Positions 1 through 8,363 of a stretch of 64,000 bases of DNA are shown here, piece by piece. Each line of letters opens with the position of its first letter. Within the stretch, counting starts at the first letter, position 1. The stretch covers positions 62,001 to 126,000 of the forward strand of contig NZ_POSF01000014.1 of the NCBI RefSeq assembly GCF_004343605.1, in the 5' to 3' direction. Under the pieces are notes generated by a model that saw only the letters and a program-made list of their open reading frames with translations, had not been told where the DNA came from and made no database searches. The translations under genes and the position numbers were made by a program. Source of the stretch: Dehalobacter sp. 12DCB1. Its GTDB lineage: Bacteria; Bacillota; Desulfitobacteriia; Desulfitobacteriales; Syntrophobotulaceae.

Positions 1-1078
1 AATAATCACCGACCGGTTCCGGTGTATATCTCCCCAGGAACACCGCCCCGGCATTTTTCACCTTGCCCAGCCAGGCGAACGGTTCCTGCACAGCGAGTTC
101 AAAGTGTTCGGGGGCAATGCGGTTGACAAGGTTTATCCCTTCCTGAATATCCCTGACCAGAATTGCAGCCCCGTAAGTATCCCAGGAATCCCTGGCAATT
201 TCAGCCCGCGGCAGTGCTTCAAGCTGGCGCTCCACCTCAAGCACCGTCTTTTCCAGCAAATCGGAACACGGTGAAACGAGAATTGCTGAGGCAAGCCTGT
301 CATGTTCAGCCTGCGAAAGCAGGTCTGCCGCCAGCTCCTCCGGGACAGCGCTTTCATCCGCAAGGATAAGGATCTCGCTCGGTCCGGCCAGCATATCGAT
401 ATCTACGGTTCCATAGACCATTTTCTTAGCAAGGGTTACAAAAATATTGCCGGGCCCTGTAATCTTATCCACAGGGGCAATCGATGCTGTGCCGAAAGCA
501 AGAGCAGCGACCGCCTGGGCGCCTCCGACCTTATAGATCTCTTTGACACCGCACTCCGCGGCAGCGACCAGTACCTCCGGCAAAAGGCTTCCATCTTTCA
601 GCGGCGGAGAAACCATGACGATCTCCTCGACTCCAGCCACGGCTGCCGGAAGCGCATTCATCAGAACGGAAGATGGATAAGCTGCTGTTCCCCCCGGAAC
701 ATAGACCCCGACCCGCTGCAAAGGGCGAATGACTTGGCCAAGGATACTGCCGTCTTCGGCAGTATCAAACCAGGAAACCCTTTTTTGCTTTTCGTGGTAG
801 GTTCTAATGTTGTTGATCGCCTGACTGATTGCTTCCAGGTACTCATCATCTACTTTTTTATAAGCTTCCCATATCTCCTGGTCGGTGACCCGAAGTCCCG
901 AGGCCTTCAGGTCAACCCCGTCAAACGCGGCAGTCAAGTCATAAATGGCTTCATCACCCTGTTCACGCACCTTTTGCAGGATTCCTGCCACTTTTTCTTC
1001 CAAGTCACGGTCATTGCCGTAGGATTTATTAATAAGCGTTTTCAGGTCAATATCCTCAATTTTTTGTACAGTCTTCAT
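1..1078 (-). CDS. hisD: Histidinol dehydrogenase, 3' end cut by window
   Basis: HisD oxidises L-histidinol to histidine in two NAD-dependent steps, the last reactions of histidine synthesis. The frame is open without interruption from an ATG at 1076-1078 to the window edge, giving 359 codons of a family that is usually about 430 residues, so only the C-terminus is missing. Recognisable segments are RVGVYVPGGTAAYPS, the VGGAQAVAALAFGT segment, the GPGNIFVTLAKK segment and DMLAGPSEILI, all typical of HisD. A good ribosome binding site (AAAGGAGG) lies 7 nt upstream. It is the last seen gene of the yerC-hisZ-hisG-hisD run, 23 nt after hisG. Confidence 0.95.
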   Translation of the reverse strand, partial: MKTVQKIEDIDLKTLINKSYGNDRDLEEKVAGILQKVREQGDEAIYDLTAAFDGVDLKASGLRVTDQEIWEAYKKVDDEYLEAISQAINNIRTYHEKQKRVSWFDTAEDGSILGQVIRPLQRVGVYVPGGTAAYPSSVLMNALPAAVAGVEEIVMVSPPLKDGSLLPEVLVAAAECGVKEIYKVGGAQAVAALAFGTASIAPVDKITGPGNIFVTLAKKMVYGTVDIDMLAGPSEILILADESAVPEELAADLLSQAEHDRLASAILVSPCSDLLEKTVLEVERQLEALPRAEIARDSWDTYGAAILVRDIQEGINLVNRIAPEHFELAVQEPFAWLGKVKNAGAVFLGRYTPEPVGDY

Positions 1079-1101
1079 CGTCTAAACCTCCTTTGGCAAT
1101 A

Positions 1102-1773
1102 TCAGTCGTACTGCTGGACAAGGACTCTCATTTTTTCTGCAAGCCCCTGAATACGTTCGTATTTTACCCGATAGGACACGCGATTGGCAATCATTCTGCT
1201 CGTAGCTTCAAGGATCTGGGCGACCTCGGCCAGATTATTCTCTCTTAAGGTCTTACCGGTTGAGACAATATCCACAATCATCTCAGCCAGACCCACCCGG
1301 GGAGCAAGTTCAATATTGCCATGCAGTTTGATCGGTGTAACCTGCATACCGTGCTCATTGAAGAACAGTTGGGCAACTCTCGGGAACTTGGTTGCAGCTC
1401 TCTTTTGGTTTAGCACGCTCAGGTCATATTGTCCGTCAGGCAGCTTCTGCGGCAGGTTTTCCTCCGGCATCGCCACAACAAAGCGGCAATACCCGAATTT
1501 TAAGTCAACCAGTTCAGCAACATCTTTGTTTTGTTCGATTACGGTATCCTTGCCGACGAAACCGATATCTGCCGCTCCCTGTTCTACATAAGTGGGAATA
1601 TCCGTCGGGCGGCAAATGATAATCCTCGCCTCTGATCCAGGAAGATCAAACAGCAGTTTACGGGAATCATTTTCTACCGATCTGCAGTCCAGCCCCGCTT
1701 CAGTCAGAAGCGCCACTGAATCCGTCAGTAATTTTCCTTTTGGCAGCGCTATGGTTAAATAATTTTTCGGCAC
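1102..1773 (-). CDS. hisG: ATP phosphoribosyltransferase, short form
   Basis: HisG condenses ATP and PRPP, the committed step of histidine synthesis. At 223 residues this is the short catalytic form, which lacks the C-terminal histidine-binding regulatory domain and needs HisZ as partner; hisZ lies immediately upstream, which fits. The start ALPKGKLL, the segment [11 protein letters not shown] and the phosphate-binding region [14 protein letters not shown] are characteristic. The start codon is GTG at 1773 behind GGAAGGGG. It sits 77 nt after hisZ and 23 nt before hisD, so it is probably co-transcribed with both. Confidence 0.95.
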   Translation of the reverse strand: MPKNYLTIALPKGKLLTDSVALLTEAGLDCRSVENDSRKLLFDLPGSEARIIICRPTDIPTYVEQGAADIGFVGKDTVIEQNKDVAELVDLKFGYCRFVVAMPEENLPQKLPDGQYDLSVLNQKRAATKFPRVAQLFFNEHGMQVTPIKLHGNIELAPRVGLAEMIVDIVSTGKTLRENNLAEVAQILEATSRMIANRVSYRVKYERIQGLAEKMRVLVQQYD

Positions 1774-1850
1774 AATACAAAGCCCCTTCCAAAGATTGAT
1801 GATTAGACCAATGGCCTTTTAAATTAATTGCTAACGATGTTAAATGACAC

Positions 1851-3011
1851 TTATTTATTGCTCTCAATCTTCTCCAGCAGCGCAATTCCGCGGCTGGAAG
1901 CCAGGTTTCTGGCATCGGCGTCCGTCAGGAATCCGAGGGCCATCTCAACTTTTTTGCCGCTTTTTCTGAGCTCCCGGCAGCGTTTGATCACAGCTCCGGG
2001 GGATTGCCCGTAAACCAAAACATCGGCCTTATCCAATTCAAAATCTGCAGCCTTCTCGAGCATAAGGCCGAGATTAACCGCAAAACCTGTTGCGCCGTAA
2101 TCCATTCCAAAATCTGCATAGAGACCATCATAACGTCCTCCTTCAATCAGCGGAACGCCGATTCCCGGAAGATAACCTTCAAAGATTGCGCCTGTATAAT
2201 AGGAGAATCCTCTTAAGATTCCAAGGTCCAGGGATACGTAGTCCTGAACGCCGAATTCCTTTAAATACAAATAGATGGTCCGTAAAGATTCCACAGCTTT
2301 TCCGATCGGCTTAATATGCGTCCAGTTTTGAAGCTTATCCAGGACTTCTTCTTTCCCGGTCAGATGAGGCAGGGATAGAAGAAGTTCTTTCGCCGGCTCG
2401 GGCAAGTCGTTGGAAGAAACGATTTTTTCAAGTTTTACCATGTCCTTACGTGCTATACCGTCTTCCAGTTCCTCCCTCACTTTGGTTTCAAACCTCATCT
2501 CTTCGGCTAGTCCCGAGAAAATCCCGTTGTGCCCAAGGTTCAGTTGAAAATTTCTGATTTTGAGTGTCTTCATGATTTCTACAGCCAGCGCAATAACTTC
2601 AGCGTCTGCAATGTCATTGTCCGAGCCGATCAGTTCAACGCCCACCTGCCTGAATTCCCGGTAACGGGCGGAATCATTCCTGTAAACATCACCACTGTAA
2701 CAGAACCGCAGCGGAAATTGTCCGCCTTTCTGTCTTGTGGCAACCATCCTGGCAATCGGGGTTGTGAATTCCGGTCTTAATACGAGCGTATGACCGTTTT
2801 TGTCAAAGAACTTATATAAATGGTCATCCTTGTCTGCGTCAGGCTCGACACAGGCCCGATATTCGAGTCCGGGTGTCGCAACTTTCTGATAAGACCAATT
2901 TTTGCATACACTGATTGCTTTTCCTTCCAACTCCTCCAGCTGTGCTAATTCAGCCGGCAGAAGATCGATCATCCCCTCCGGAATTTTAAGCCCTAATGAT
3001 GAACGTTCCAT
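1851..3011 (-). CDS. hisZ: ATP phosphoribosyltransferase regulatory subunit HisZ
   Basis: HisZ is a class II histidyl-tRNA synthetase paralogue without aminoacylation activity. It forms a hetero-octamer with short HisG and supplies histidine feedback control. The 386-residue product shows the HisRS-like catalytic fold: the motif 2 region LRPEFTTPIAR, FCYSGDVYRND, and GGRYDGLYADFG near residue 295. It lacks the HisRS anticodon-binding domain of full length. The gene starts 2 nt after yerC with GAGGTG 10 nt upstream of the ATG, so translation is probably coupled. The pairing with short-form hisG supports HisZ over a true hisS. Confidence 0.93.
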   Translation of the reverse strand: MERSSLGLKIPEGMIDLLPAELAQLEELEGKAISVCKNWSYQKVATPGLEYRACVEPDADKDDHLYKFFDKNGHTLVLRPEFTTPIARMVATRQKGGQFPLRFCYSGDVYRNDSARYREFRQVGVELIGSDNDIADAEVIALAVEIMKTLKIRNFQLNLGHNGIFSGLAEEMRFETKVREELEDGIARKDMVKLEKIVSSNDLPEPAKELLLSLPHLTGKEEVLDKLQNWTHIKPIGKAVESLRTIYLYLKEFGVQDYVSLDLGILRGFSYYTGAIFEGYLPGIGVPLIEGGRYDGLYADFGMDYGATGFAVNLGLMLEKAADFELDKADVLVYGQSPGAVIKRCRELRKSGKKVEMALGFLTDADARNLASSRGIALLEKIESNK

Positions 3012-3013
3012 AA

Positions 3014-3346
3014 TTATTGCACCTCATTTTTCTGAAAGCTCTTATTTTTTTTATTTTTCTCCATTCGTTCGAGAACCATCTTGTAACCGTCAGCGCCATA
3101 GTTCAAACAACGTTTGACCCTGCTGATGGTGGCAGAGCTTGCTCCGGTAACTTCAGCAATCCTGGAATAGGTCACGTCTTCCTCCAGCATACGGGCGACT
3201 TCCAGCCGCTGCGCGAGGGCCTTGATCTCCGCTACCGTAGCCAAATCTTCAAAGAAGCTGTAACATTCCTCTTTCGTTTTGAGCAGAAGGATCGCTTCAA
3301 TAAGAGAATCGGTCAGGGTATCCCTGATCCTTTCGTCACTCAGCAT
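3014..3346 (-). CDS. yerC: TrpR-family regulator YerC (HisR-like)
   Basis: A 110-residue TrpR/YerC-YecD family DNA-binding protein. The helix-turn-helix is visible around residues 56-82 (TYSRIAEVTGASSATISRVKR). Family members in Firmicutes have been proposed as histidine-responsive repressors of his genes; I rely on general knowledge for that. Position supports it: it is the first gene of an operon with hisZ, hisG and hisD and is divergent from hisC. An AGG-rich site (CGGAGG) lies 9 nt before the ATG. The promoter in front carries an 18-bp palindrome that could be its own operator. Confidence 0.88.
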   Translation of the reverse strand: MLSDERIRDTLTDSLIEAILLLKTKEECYSFFEDLATVAEIKALAQRLEVARMLEEDVTYSRIAEVTGASSATISRVKRCLNYGADGYKMVLERMEKNKKNKSFQKNEVQ

Positions 3347-3376
3347 GATGACTTACCTCCGGGTTATCTCTTTCAC

Positions 3377-3410
3377 ACTTTAATTTATTAAAGTATTGAA
3401 CCGATGTCAA
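3377..3410 (-). promoter_or_regulatory. yerC-his operon promoter with palindrome over -10
   Basis: On the minus strand TTGACA (3405-3410) is followed after 17 nt by TAAATT (3382-3387). The -10 region lies inside a perfect palindrome, ACTTTAAT TT ATTAAAGT, at 3377-3394. A repressor bound there would block transcription initiation. The candidate ligand protein is the YerC product encoded just downstream, which is inference. Confidence 0.6.
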
Positions 3411-3472
3411 GTATAATTGTAAAAAATCTTTAATCCTGTGCCTCCGTTTAAAAAGAATAATCCAGAATTGGC

Positions 3473-3501
3473 TTGCAGGCCCGATATACTCGGGATATAA
3501 T
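3473..3501 (+). promoter_or_regulatory. hisC promoter with inverted repeat in the spacer
   Basis: TTGCAG (3473-3478), a 17-nt spacer, and TATAAT (3496-3501) form a near-consensus housekeeping promoter. The spacer contains an inverted repeat CCCGA-TATAC-TCGGG (3480-3494), placed where a repressor would occlude RNA polymerase. It is not the same sequence as the palindrome at the divergent yerC promoter, so a different regulator or binding mode is possible. Confidence 0.65.
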
Positions 3502-3582
3502 CTACTCAACGTCTTATTTTTTTACTTAGAAATGAAGGAAAATCTACGGTTTATTTTTTTATGGAAAAGAGTGAGTGAGCGA

Positions 3583-4641
3583 ATGAGCAAATACTGGAGC
3601 AAAATTGCGGCTGGTCAAAAACCGTATGTACCGGGAGAACAGCCGAAAGACAAAAAATATATCAAGCTGAACACGAACGAATGTCCCTATACGCCTTCTC
3701 CCTTGGTCCTCGAAGCGATCAAAGAAGCCGCAAATGAGAAACTGAAGTTATACCCCGATCCGGGCGGTGAGGACTTGCGCCAGGCCGTAGCCGAATATTA
3801 TGGCCTGAAAAAGGAGTGGGTATTTGTTGGAAACGGTTCGGATGAAATCCTGGCTTTTGCGTTTATGGCTTTTTTTGATCCGGGCCGCACGATCCTGTTC
3901 CCGGATGTTACCTATAGTTTCTATCCGGTCTATGCTAATTTATTTCAGCTGGACTACCGGCTGGTCCCGCTGAGAGAAGAGTTTTCTTTATACCCGCCTG
4001 ATTTCTACGGTTCGGAAGGCGGAGTCATCTTTCCGAACCCCAATGCCCCTACCGGCAACTATGTGACGCCCGAAATGATAGAAAAAATCCTTATCCATAA
4101 TATGGATAAGGTAGTCATCGTTGATGAGGCCTATATTGATTTCGGCGGTGAAACTGCCATTCCGCTTATTGAGAAGTACCCCAATTTGCTGGTAATCCAG
4201 ACATTGTCCAAGTCCCGGTCTCTGGCAGGCTTAAGAGTTGGCTTTGCTCTGGGTCAGGATGAGCTGATGGAAGGCTTGAGCCGGATCAAAAATTCCTTTA
4301 ATTCCTATACATTGGACCGCTTATCCATGGCCGGAGCAATCGCAGCCATGAAGGATGAGTCCTACTTCCAAGTCACGAGACAAAAAGTGATGCAAACGAG
4401 GGAAAGGATCGTTCCGGTACTCAGGCAAATGGGCTGGCAAGTGATTCCATCACAAGCAAATTTCATTTTCATATCCCACCCCGTGCTCAAGGCTGAAGAG
4501 GTCTTCACCGCACTCCGACAGCAGGGCATTTTGGTCAGGTACTTCCGCCAGCCCAAAATCGACAATTACCTACGCGTCAGCATCGGCAGTGACGAGGAGA
4601 TGGACAGCCTGCTCCAAGCACTTACCAAGATTAACCCATAA
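3583..4641 (+). CDS. hisC: Histidinol-phosphate aminotransferase
   Basis: HisC is a PLP-dependent class I/II aminotransferase that converts imidazole-acetol phosphate to histidinol phosphate. From the ATG at 3583 the protein has 352 residues, a normal HisC length; the frame is open 17 codons further upstream, but that extension does not look like family sequence. Typical pieces are KLNTNECPYTPSP near the start, GNGSDEIL, the substrate-binding VDEAYIDF and the PLP-lysine segment TLSKSRSLAGLRVG. It reads opposite to the rest of the his genes and converges on the ArsC-like gene 6 nt away, with no clear terminator between. Confidence 0.92.
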   Translation: MSKYWSKIAAGQKPYVPGEQPKDKKYIKLNTNECPYTPSPLVLEAIKEAANEKLKLYPDPGGEDLRQAVAEYYGLKKEWVFVGNGSDEILAFAFMAFFDPGRTILFPDVTYSFYPVYANLFQLDYRLVPLREEFSLYPPDFYGSEGGVIFPNPNAPTGNYVTPEMIEKILIHNMDKVVIVDEAYIDFGGETAIPLIEKYPNLLVIQTLSKSRSLAGLRVGFALGQDELMEGLSRIKNSFNSYTLDRLSMAGAIAAMKDESYFQVTRQKVMQTRERIVPVLRQMGWQVIPSQANFIFISHPVLKAEEVFTALRQQGILVRYFRQPKIDNYLRVSIGSDEEMDSLLQALTKINP

Positions 4642-4647
4642 GGTTTG

Positions 4648-4998
4648 TTATGGTTCGTTACTAACCCATAATTCCCAAACTTCAGGGACATACCCTACTG
4701 TAGCCTGTTTGCCGTTACGGACGATTGGTGTCCGGTAAAGACCGGGATTGTTCAGCAATAATTCTTCTCTGACAATTGAACTACTGATTTTGTCCAGATT
4801 TAAGCGCAAATAGTCCTTGCCTCCGGTATTAAACAGGCTGTTTAGACCCACCGCTGCTTTAACACTCTGCAGTTCTCCTTTGCTTAATCCCTTTTGGTCC
4901 AGATCTATGAGCTGATATCGAATGCGGCGCTCTTTAAACCAGCGTTCCGCTTTTTTTGTATCAAAACACTTTTTGATTCCAAATATCTGTATGTTCAT
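4648..4998 (-). CDS. ArsC/Spx-family thioredoxin-fold protein
   Basis: A 116-residue single-domain protein of the ArsC/Spx/YffB family. The N-terminus MNIQIFGIKKCFDTKKAERW has the redox loop with one Cys at residue 11 and no CXXC pair. The C-terminal part carries LYRTPIVRNGKQATVGY, the usual RxPIV segment. The family includes arsenate reductases, the RNA polymerase-binding regulator Spx and proteins of unknown role. Nothing around it (no ars operon, no clpX) says which. It is a single gene between hisC and the floA operon. The family is clear; the function is open. Confidence 0.75.
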   Translation of the reverse strand: MNIQIFGIKKCFDTKKAERWFKERRIRYQLIDLDQKGLSKGELQSVKAAVGLNSLFNTGGKDYLRLNLDKISSSIVREELLLNNPGLYRTPIVRNGKQATVGYVPEVWELWVSNEP

Positions 4999-5072
4999 AA
5001 ACTCTCTTAATTTCTCTTGATTTGATTTTCTTCATTCTATTTTTTGTTGTATATCAATAATTATTGTCTTAT

Positions 5073-5699
5073 TTATCTACGCGGAAATGCTCTCCTAGCC
5101 CTTGGTTCCTTTAGGACCTCAGCCCAGATAACGCCACGCATTACTTCCGAAGATGATAAATTAAGACCAAAGGCCGCTCTTTTTTGAGAAATTTGATCTC
5201 CCGGTGTGATCTTTCTGTTGGTATAATCACTACCTTCGGATCCCCAAGTCCCTTCCTGGTCTGCGGCTCCTTCAACACCGCCAATACCTTCAGTACCCTG
5301 GGTTCCCTCATTTGAAACATACCGGTCATAGTCCGATCGACCTTCTTCTCCCCATTTATTTCCTGTTTTTTGGACGGTTTTAGCTTTTCGCGGAACTGAA
5401 GAAGCAGAAGCTGGAGAGGCAGCAGCCTTTTTCTTGACGGTTGATCCATACGGTCCAACCTGCAGCTCTTTCTCAGCCTTTTCTACAGATTCCCTGAGCT
5501 GTCTTTCCAGATCTTCGAAGAGATTTCTTTTTTTCTTTCTTTCCGTCCGAAAAGTTTCCCTGTCCATCTCGGCTGTTAGAGGTTCGGACAACGGCCTGTT
5601 GTCCTCCGGCCTAACAGGTCTGCGTTGCGGAGGCTTGTCTTTATTGGCAAAGAAGCTGTAAATTACAACCGCAATAATGATAAATGTTATGATATCCAC
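5073..5699 (-). CDS. Membrane-anchored hypothetical protein of the floA operon
   Basis: A 208-residue protein I do not recognise. Residues 2-18 (DIITFIIIAVVIYSFFA) form a single N-terminal membrane anchor. What follows is low-complexity and charged: a basic/proline stretch, a KKKRNLFEDLERQLRESVEKAEKE-like helical patch near residues 55-78, then a Gly/Glu-rich linker and a basic C-terminus. It begins 10 nt after floA, so it is the third gene of nfeD-floA-X. In Bacillus a small gene also follows yqeZ-yqfA, but I see no sequence similarity that would prove correspondence. A role at floA membrane microdomains is inference from position. Confidence 0.7.
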   Translation of the reverse strand: MDIITFIIIAVVIYSFFANKDKPPQRRPVRPEDNRPLSEPLTAEMDRETFRTERKKKRNLFEDLERQLRESVEKAEKELQVGPYGSTVKKKAAASPASASSVPRKAKTVQKTGNKWGEEGRSDYDRYVSNEGTQGTEGIGGVEGAADQEGTWGSEGSDYTNRKITPGDQISQKRAAFGLNLSSSEVMRGVIWAEVLKEPRARRAFPRR

Positions 5700-5709
5700 T
5701 GACCATCAC

Positions 5710-6711
5710 CTACTTCTTGGGTATCGTCGTTTCCGGTTCATCTCCTTTGGCTGTGACAGCAATATTATCCCGCATACGGGTATCCGCAATCACGTTTTGC
5801 AGATTGTAATAATCCATAACGCCAAGGCGTCCTTCCTTTAAAGCTGAGGCCAATGCCAGCGGAACTTCGGCTTCAGAGTCTACGACTTTGGCTCTCATTT
5901 CCTGAACGGACGCTTTCATTTCCTGTTCCCTCGCTACCGCCATCGCTCTGCGCTCCTCCGCTTTGGCCTGGGCAATACGCTTATCTGCTTCGGCTTGATC
6001 TGTCTGCAGCTGCGCCCCAATATTTTTGCCGACATCGACATCCGCAATATCAATCGACAAGATCTCAAAAGCAGTTCCGGAATCCAATCCTTTATTCAAT
6101 ACAGCCTGAGATATCACGTCCGGATTTTCGAGGACATTGGCATGGGAAGCAGAACTACCGATACTTGTGACAATCCCTTCACCGACGCGCGCGATGATCG
6201 TTTCTTCGCCTGCGCCGCCGACCAGACGGTCAATATTGGCTCTTACGGTAACCCTTGCTATGACTCTTAATTCAATCCCATTCTGAGCAACCGCAGACAC
6301 CACGGGTGTTTGGATCACTTTCGGATTGACAGACATTTGTACAGCCTGCAATACATCACGTCCTGCCAGGTCGATCGCCGCGGCTCTCTCGAATTTTAAG
6401 GGAATTGCGGCTCTTTCCGCAGCAATTAATGCGTTAACGACCTTGTCGACATTACCTCCGGCAAGGTAATGGGCCTCAAGCTGTGACGGGGTAAGCCCCA
6501 GACCGGCTTTATGGGCTTTAATCAATGGGTTCACAATCCTGATCGGGGCAACCCGCCTGAGTCTCATCCCGATCAGTGTAAATATACCGATATTAACACC
6601 GGCTGCCAAAGCCGAAATCCAAAGACCGACCGGAATAAACGTAAAGAGCACCATCAGAATAATCAAAAGCAGCATAATCAGCATTACCGTTGTAACTAGT
6701 GCCGTTGTCAT
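5710..6711 (-). CDS. floA: Flotillin-like protein FloA
   Basis: A 333-residue FloA (YqfA) scaffold protein of bacterial functional membrane microdomains. Two hydrophobic segments at about residues 5-28 and 31-48 form the membrane hairpin, followed by the PHB-like region ([31 protein letters not shown] area) and a coiled-coil rich in Ala, Glu and Arg at about residues 230-280. Length and order match the YqfA family (about 330). It sits 14 nt after the NfeD-like gene, the classical flotillin-NfeD arrangement. Expected at the cytoplasmic membrane. Confidence 0.94.
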   Translation of the reverse strand: MTTALVTTVMLIMLLLIILMVLFTFIPVGLWISALAAGVNIGIFTLIGMRLRRVAPIRIVNPLIKAHKAGLGLTPSQLEAHYLAGGNVDKVVNALIAAERAAIPLKFERAAAIDLAGRDVLQAVQMSVNPKVIQTPVVSAVAQNGIELRVIARVTVRANIDRLVGGAGEETIIARVGEGIVTSIGSSASHANVLENPDVISQAVLNKGLDSGTAFEILSIDIADVDVGKNIGAQLQTDQAEADKRIAQAKAEERRAMAVAREQEMKASVQEMRAKVVDSEAEVPLALASALKEGRLGVMDYYNLQNVIADTRMRDNIAVTAKGDEPETTIPKK

Positions 6712-6725
6712 ATGTTTATGACCTC

Positions 6726-7226
6726 CTATTCATTTTCTTCCCTACTCACAATGATTCTTGTACCCTCAACCGCGATGACCTTGATCACAGAATCTTTTGG
6801 AATGAAACTTCCATCTGTGACGACGTCGACCCGTTCTCCTTCAATCTGCGCTGTGCCTGCCGGACGGAGCAGGGTCAGGGCTTTTCCGGTTTTCCCCTGA
6901 TAGTGTATATAATCTGTTTTGGGTGCTACGAAGCCTTCTTCGGTTCTCTGCTTTTCCCCCAAAGCTACCTTGCGCCAGAGTTTTTTCAGCCGACCCGTTT
7001 TATATCCGATATAGATCAGCAGCCCTGAGACAATAAGTACAATCAGAAGATACACGACACCCTCGGCGAACGAATCAGCCACTAAAAATACTCCGCCGAT
7101 CATCATCAAAAGCCCGATGATTCCAGAGACGCCAAAGCCTGGAATAATGAATATTTCCAGAATAACCAGAATGATTCCTACAATAATCAGGGAAAGAGAA
7201 ATCCCGACAAAAACATCCAAATCCAC
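6726..7226 (-). CDS. NfeD-like membrane protein
   Basis: A 166-residue short NfeD-family protein: three or four hydrophobic helices within residues 1-80, then a C-terminal beta-barrel OB-like domain with [29 protein letters not shown] (here about residues 105-133), typical of NfeD. It lacks the N-terminal ClpP-like protease domain of long NfeD proteins. Directly upstream of floA, the usual partner. Its role is thought to be in assembly or turnover of the flotillin scaffold. Confidence 0.88.
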   Translation of the reverse strand: MDLDVFVGISLSLIIVGIILVILEIFIIPGFGVSGIIGLLMMIGGVFLVADSFAEGVVYLLIVLIVSGLLIYIGYKTGRLKKLWRKVALGEKQRTEEGFVAPKTDYIHYQGKTGKALTLLRPAGTAQIEGERVDVVTDGSFIPKDSVIKVIAVEGTRIIVSREENE

Positions 7227-7477
7227 ACCCCCCTTTCTTTGCTCATTTTAGCATAATTTTACTTTCTAGGATATTCTTTCTTCACGCTGTCAAGTCAGAT
7301 TCATGACTCCATTCGCCAAAACATTTGTTTCCTAAACCTTACAATATCCGGAATTGATTAAATTCACCTTAGAGATTTGTTAATAAGCGTATGGTTTATT
7401 CTGTTCATCAATCGTTTAATCTGCATTAATCATATCTTAAGCTTACTGCTTATAATAATAGTCAGAGGTGATAAATA

Positions 7478-7759
7478 ATGCCTGATTTATTAAAATATCT
7501 TCTATATTCCATTTTTGCTTTTGGGATGATTTGTCTGGCAGTAATAGCTTCCTGGTTTTTTTTTCTTATCTTGGCCATTGGGATTGCCGCCAGCGTCATC
7601 AATCAGAAATTTTTTGGTAAGAAGAAGACCACCACACCCGAAGCAAATACCTTCAGCCAAGGAACATGGAATAAAACAACGAACAGTAACCAGCACGAAT
7701 ATATGACTGTGATTGATGCGGATAATACAGAGAACGAATACCGGATACCGAAGATATAA
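7478..7759 (+). CDS. Small membrane protein, unknown
   Basis: A 93-residue protein not recognised. Residues 5-40 are strongly hydrophobic and probably form one or two membrane helices; the remainder is polar with KKKTTTPEANT and ends in an acidic/Tyr tail. The start is supported by AGAGGTG 8 nt upstream of the ATG and by a TATAAT box at 7451-7456. It is the only plus-strand gene in this neighbourhood, divergent from nfeD-floA and convergent with the DsrE-like gene. Confidence 0.6.
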   Translation: MPDLLKYLLYSIFAFGMICLAVIASWFFFLILAIGIAASVINQKFFGKKKTTTPEANTFSQGTWNKTTNSNQHEYMTVIDADNTENEYRIPKI

Positions 7760-7806
7760 AACATCTTTAAGAAAAACAGTGTAAAGGAAGAAGCCTGATA
7801 AACAGT

Positions 7807-8289
7807 TTAGATAAAAAGCTCTATGTCCGCTTCCAGGGCATCCTGCAAATAGTCTTTCGCTGTCATAATTTTGACATCCGGAATCATTTCCTCAAGTGTA
7901 AAACCCATGATCTCAAGGGAAAGCTTGCATATGTAAAAGCTTACCCCCTTTTTTTGTGCTCCTTTCAGAAAAGCGGAAAGATCGGGTGCGTCCTGGTCTT
8001 CCATCATTTGTTTCAGCATGGCTTTTCCAATACCAGCCATATTCATCCGGGAAAGCGGCAGGTCCTCCGGACCCCTTGGCGCAGTAAGTTCCATCATTTT
8101 TTCATAAACCGTTTTGTCTTCCAAAGACATTTTTTCTGGGTCGCGTATCAGACAAAGACCCCAGAAAGCGAAAAAAATACTGACTTTCATGTTAAGCTCC
8201 CTGGCTGAATTAGCCAGGATCAAGGCAGCCATCGCTTTGTCATAATCCCCGCTGAACAAAATCAGGCTGAGCTTCTTCTCTTTTTCCAT
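7807..8289 (-). CDS. DsrE/DsrF-like sulfur-relay family protein
   Basis: A 160-residue DsrE-like protein from the ATG at 8289 (GGTGG lies 8 nt upstream; the frame also has two upstream GTG codons). The fold signature is the N-terminal LSLILFSGDYDKAMAALILA strand-helix, then VSIFFAFWGLCLI with Cys at residue 46, and a second Cys in FYICKLS near residue 120. DsrE/DsrE2-type proteins carry persulfide on Cys or act in peroxiredoxin-like redox roles. It is the last gene of the run DUF3793 / Mn-catalase-like / cysteine desulfurase / DsrE, where the desulfurase would be the sulfur donor (inference). Confidence 0.82.
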   Translation of the reverse strand: MEKEKKLSLILFSGDYDKAMAALILANSARELNMKVSIFFAFWGLCLIRDPEKMSLEDKTVYEKMMELTAPRGPEDLPLSRMNMAGIGKAMLKQMMEDQDAPDLSAFLKGAQKKGVSFYICKLSLEIMGFTLEEMIPDVKIMTAKDYLQDALEADIELFI

Positions 8290-8290
8290 G

Positions 8291-8342
8291 ATAAGCACCA
8301 CCCTTCTTGATGTATGTTTTTATTCTCGGTAATGGTGCTTAT
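8291..8342 (-). promoter_or_regulatory. Inverted repeat burying the dsrE-like ribosome binding site
   Basis: ATAAGCACCA (8291-8300) and TGGTGCTTAT (8333-8342) are perfect 10-bp arms separated by 32 nt. In the minus-strand mRNA the 3' arm contains the GGTGG Shine-Dalgarno and ends one base before the ATG, so the hairpin would hide the start site. It may be a translational switch or an intercistronic stem. Confidence 0.5.
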
Positions 8343-8363
8343 CTTTATGCAGGCTTGACTACC

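Noticed and set aside
1-1078. hisD as a pseudogene
   Set aside because: No complete frame is visible only because the gene runs off the left edge; translation shows no stop or frameshift.
302-1150. 282-codon open frame on plus
   Set aside because: It lies antisense to hisD, which reads without interruption on minus with clear family motifs. The plus frame has no family character.
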